Shown here: one piece after another, positions 62,101 through 64,000 of the stretch | Position numbering within the stretch: position 1 is the stretch's first letter | How the letters are laid out: every line of letters begins with the position of its first letter | Assembly: GCF_051014685.1 (NCBI RefSeq) | Contig: NW_027478788.1 | Span: 479,133-543,132, forward strand | Origin: Ptiloglossa arizonensis | Lineage: Eukaryota; Arthropoda; Insecta; Hymenoptera; Colletidae | Direction of reading: 5' to 3' | DNA: 64,000 nucleotides | Program-made: the position numbers and the translations under genes | Notes under the pieces: generated by a model | The model's input: only the letters and a program-made list of their open reading frames with translations | Database searches by the model: none | What the model was told of the DNA's origin: nothing

Positions 62101-63191
62101 GCAACAGAAATTTTGCGGATTGGTCGATCCGTTCGCGAGATATGGCAGTTTGGAGGTAAGCAACGCTTGAGAAACTCAAAATTTTCGCAGTTCTGATGCT
62201 CGAAACGAATAACTAGAACGGGCTAGGGGAAAAGTACGCATACCGTTGTAATCGGGCGAGTTTCTACTTTCAGATGCAACAGAAATTTTGCGGATTGGTC
62301 AATCCGTTCGCGAGATATGGCAGTTTGGAGGTAAGCAACGCTTGAAAAACTCAAAATTTTCGCAGTTCTGTTGCTCGAAACGAATAACTAGAACGGGCTA
62401 GGGGAAAAGTACGCATACCGTTGTAATCGGGCGAGTTTCTACTTTCAGATGCAACAGAAATTTTGCGGATTGGTCAATCCGTTCGCGAGATATGGCAGTT
62501 TGGAGGTAAGCAACGCTTGAGAAACTCAAAATTTTCGCAGTTCTGATGCTCGACAAGCATAACTAGAACGGCCTAGGGGAAAAGTACGAACACCGTTGTA
62601 ATCGGGCGAGTTTCTACTTTCAGATGCAACAGAAATTTTGCGGATTGGTCAATCCGTTCGCGAGATATGGCAGTTTGGAGGTAAGCAACGCTTGAGAAAC
62701 TCAAAATTTTCGCAGTTCTGATGCTCGACAAGCATAACTAGAACGGCCTAGGGGAAAAGTACGCACACCGTTGTAATCGGGCGAGTTTCTACTTTCAGAT
62801 GCAACAGGAATTTTGCGGATTGGTCAATCCGTTCGCGAGATATGTCAGTTTGGAGGTAAGCAACGCTTGAAGAACTCAAAATTTTCGCAGTTCTGTTGCT
62901 CGAAACGAATAACTAGAACGGGCTAGGGGAAAAGTACGCATACCGTTGTAATTGGGCGAGTTTCTACTTTCAGATGCAACAGAAATTTTGCGGATTGGTC
63001 AATCCGTTCGCGAGATATGGCAGTTTGGATGTAAGAAACGCTTGAGAAACTCAAAATTTTCGCAGTTCTGATGCTCGAAACGAATAACTAGAACGGCCTA
63101 GGGGAAAAGTACGCATACCGTTGTAATCGGGCGAGTTTCTACTTTCAGATGCAACAGAAATTTTGCGGATTGGTCAATCCGTTCGCGAGAT

Positions 63192-64000
63192 GTGGCAGTT
63201 TGGAAGTAAGAAACGCTTGAGAAACTCAAAATTTTCGCAGTTCTGATGCTCGAAACGAATAACTAGAACGGCCTAGGGGAAAAGTACGCACACCGTTGTA
63301 ATCGGGCGAGTTTCTACTTTCAGATGCAACAGAAATTTTGCGGATTGGTCAATCCGTTCGCGAGATATGGCAGTTCGGAGGTAAGAAACGGTTGAGAAAC
63401 TCAAAATTTTCACAGTTCTGATGCTCGAAACGAATAACCAGAACGGCCTAGGGGAAACCTACGCATACTGTTGTAATCGGGCGAGTTTCTACTTTCAGAT
63501 GCATCAGAAATTTTGCGGATTGGTCAATCCGTTCGCGAGATATGGCAGTTTGGAGGTACGAAACGCTTGAGAAACTCAAAATTTTCGCAGTTCTGATGCT
63601 CGAAACGAATAACTAGAACGGACTAGGGGAATAGTACGCATACCGTTGTAATCGGGCGAGTTTCTACCTTCAGATGCAACAGAAATTTTGCGGATTGGTC
63701 AATCCGTTCGCGAGATATGGCAGTTTGGAGGTAAGCATCGCTTGAGAAACTCAAAATTTTCGCAGTTCTGTTGCTCGAAACGAATAACTAGAACCGGCTA
63801 GGGGAAAAGTACGCATACAGTTGTAATCGGGCGAATTTCTACCATCAGATGCAACAGAAATTTTGCGGATTGGTCAATCCGTTCGCGAGATATTGCAGTT
63901 TGGAGGTAAGAAACGCTCGAGAAACTCAAAATTTTCGCAGTTCTGATGCTCGAAACGAATAACTAGAACGGCCTAGGGGAAAAGTACGAACACCGTTGTA
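63192..64000 (+). repeat. 45-monomer-offset copy of 55318-56126 at the window edge
   Basis: The last 809 bases match 55318-56126 (offset 7874 = 45 monomers less one deletion). Both have aaacctacgcatactg (55581 and 63455), aaccggctag, taccatcag (55966 and 63840), gatattgcag and tacgaacacc at the end (56111 and 63985). taccatcag is absent from the 53615 copy, so this segment derives from the 55015 copy or its close relative. The match runs off the window. Confidence 0.82.

Larger units (their letters stand above)
1..64000 (+). repeat. 175-bp satellite DNA array, 365 monomers plus a partial one
   Basis: The whole window is head-to-tail copies of one 175-bp unit. The phase marker gcggattggt recurs at 1, 176, 351 and 701, and after small deletions still at 20123, 25016 and 63865. 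Counting 365 full units and eleven 1-bp deletions reproduces the end phase exactly. Monomers are all in one orientation and differ by a few substitutions each. No flanking unique DNA, mobile element or gene interrupts the array. Because 175 is not a multiple of three, the reading frame shifts at every unit and stops recur, so no meaningful open frame exists. Arrays of this kind are typical of eukaryotic centromeres and heterochromatin; that location is inferred, not shown. I do not recognise the family. Confidence 0.98.
53615..64000 (+). repeat. Region 5: 8-monomer copies and mixed units to the right edge
   Basis: About 59 monomers. The left part is an 8-monomer duplication. The middle (56114-63191) mixes catt, gacaagcat, catacagttg, catacatttg and ggatgtaag units like region 1, with rare gatgtaacag units at 58424 and 59474 (six monomers apart). 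The right edge repeats the 8-monomer series. One 1-bp deletion, aggggaaaag to aggggaaagg with loss of one base, lies near 60656-60660. The array continues beyond 64000. Confidence 0.8.

Noticed and set aside
1..64000. CRISPR array
   Set aside because: Units are full-length 175-bp near-copies with no short repeat alternating with unique spacers, and no cas genes.
1..64000. Single regular higher-order repeat for the whole window
   Set aside because: Copies occur at many different monomer spacings (3 to 47) and the variant order is not periodic across regions.
1..64000. Smaller ancestral period inside the 175-bp monomer
   Set aside because: Only short similarities such as aaattttgcgg and aaaattttcgcag are visible; there is no consistent sub-repeat.

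Overview
The window is one uninterrupted tandem array of a satellite DNA with a 175-bp monomer. If the phase is set at the motif gcggattggt, monomers start at 1, 176, 351, 526, 701 and so on. 365 complete monomers fill 1-63864, and a 136-bp partial monomer fills 63865-64000. The arithmetic closes exactly: 365 x 175 = 63875, less eleven 1-bp deletions I located, gives 63864. All monomers point the same way. I see no protein-coding gene, RNA gene, transposon, inversion, spacer or non-satellite sequence, and both window ends lie inside the array.

This points to a eukaryotic chromosome, in centromeric, pericentromeric or other constitutive heterochromatin. I do not recognise the satellite family and cannot name the organism. 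The first monomer is about 45% GC and holds 12 CpG, against about 8.7 expected from its base composition. That lack of CpG depletion argues mildly against a heavily methylated vertebrate-like genome and would fit many invertebrates. The repeat length is close to one nucleosome plus linker.

Monomers differ at a small set of linked positions: 11-14, 41, 44-47, 54, 57, 82, 90/92/94, 108, 124-132, 146 and 154. These sites act as an alphabet, and the order of variants along the array reveals its history. Blocks of 3, 4, 8, 9, 12, 13, 17, 23, 25, 34, 36/37, 42, 45 and 47 monomers are copied, always at multiples of 175 bp. There is no single regular higher-order repeat; instead there are nested, overlapping copies of different ages.

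Layout: 1-10140, loosely organised variants with short 4-, 9-, 12- and 23-monomer copies. 10141-20275, a 13-monomer (2275-bp) tandem unit plus 25- and 47-monomer copies. 20276-44690, the most strongly homogenised part, with a 37/36-monomer tandem (about 6.4 kb), 42-, 17- and 9-monomer copies, and nine copies of a cassette marked by a diverged monomer. 44691-53614, mixed variants with short 3- and 4-monomer copies. 53615-64000, an 8-monomer duplication whose second copy reappears at the right edge of the window.

Two structural points stand out. Most monomers keep a 16-bp dyad with 7-bp arms, and a subset carries three linked substitutions that create a second inverted repeat. Separately, ten of the eleven 1-bp deletions, all in short homopolymers, fall in only 6.7 kb (17564-24255), which looks more like local assembly consensus error than biology.
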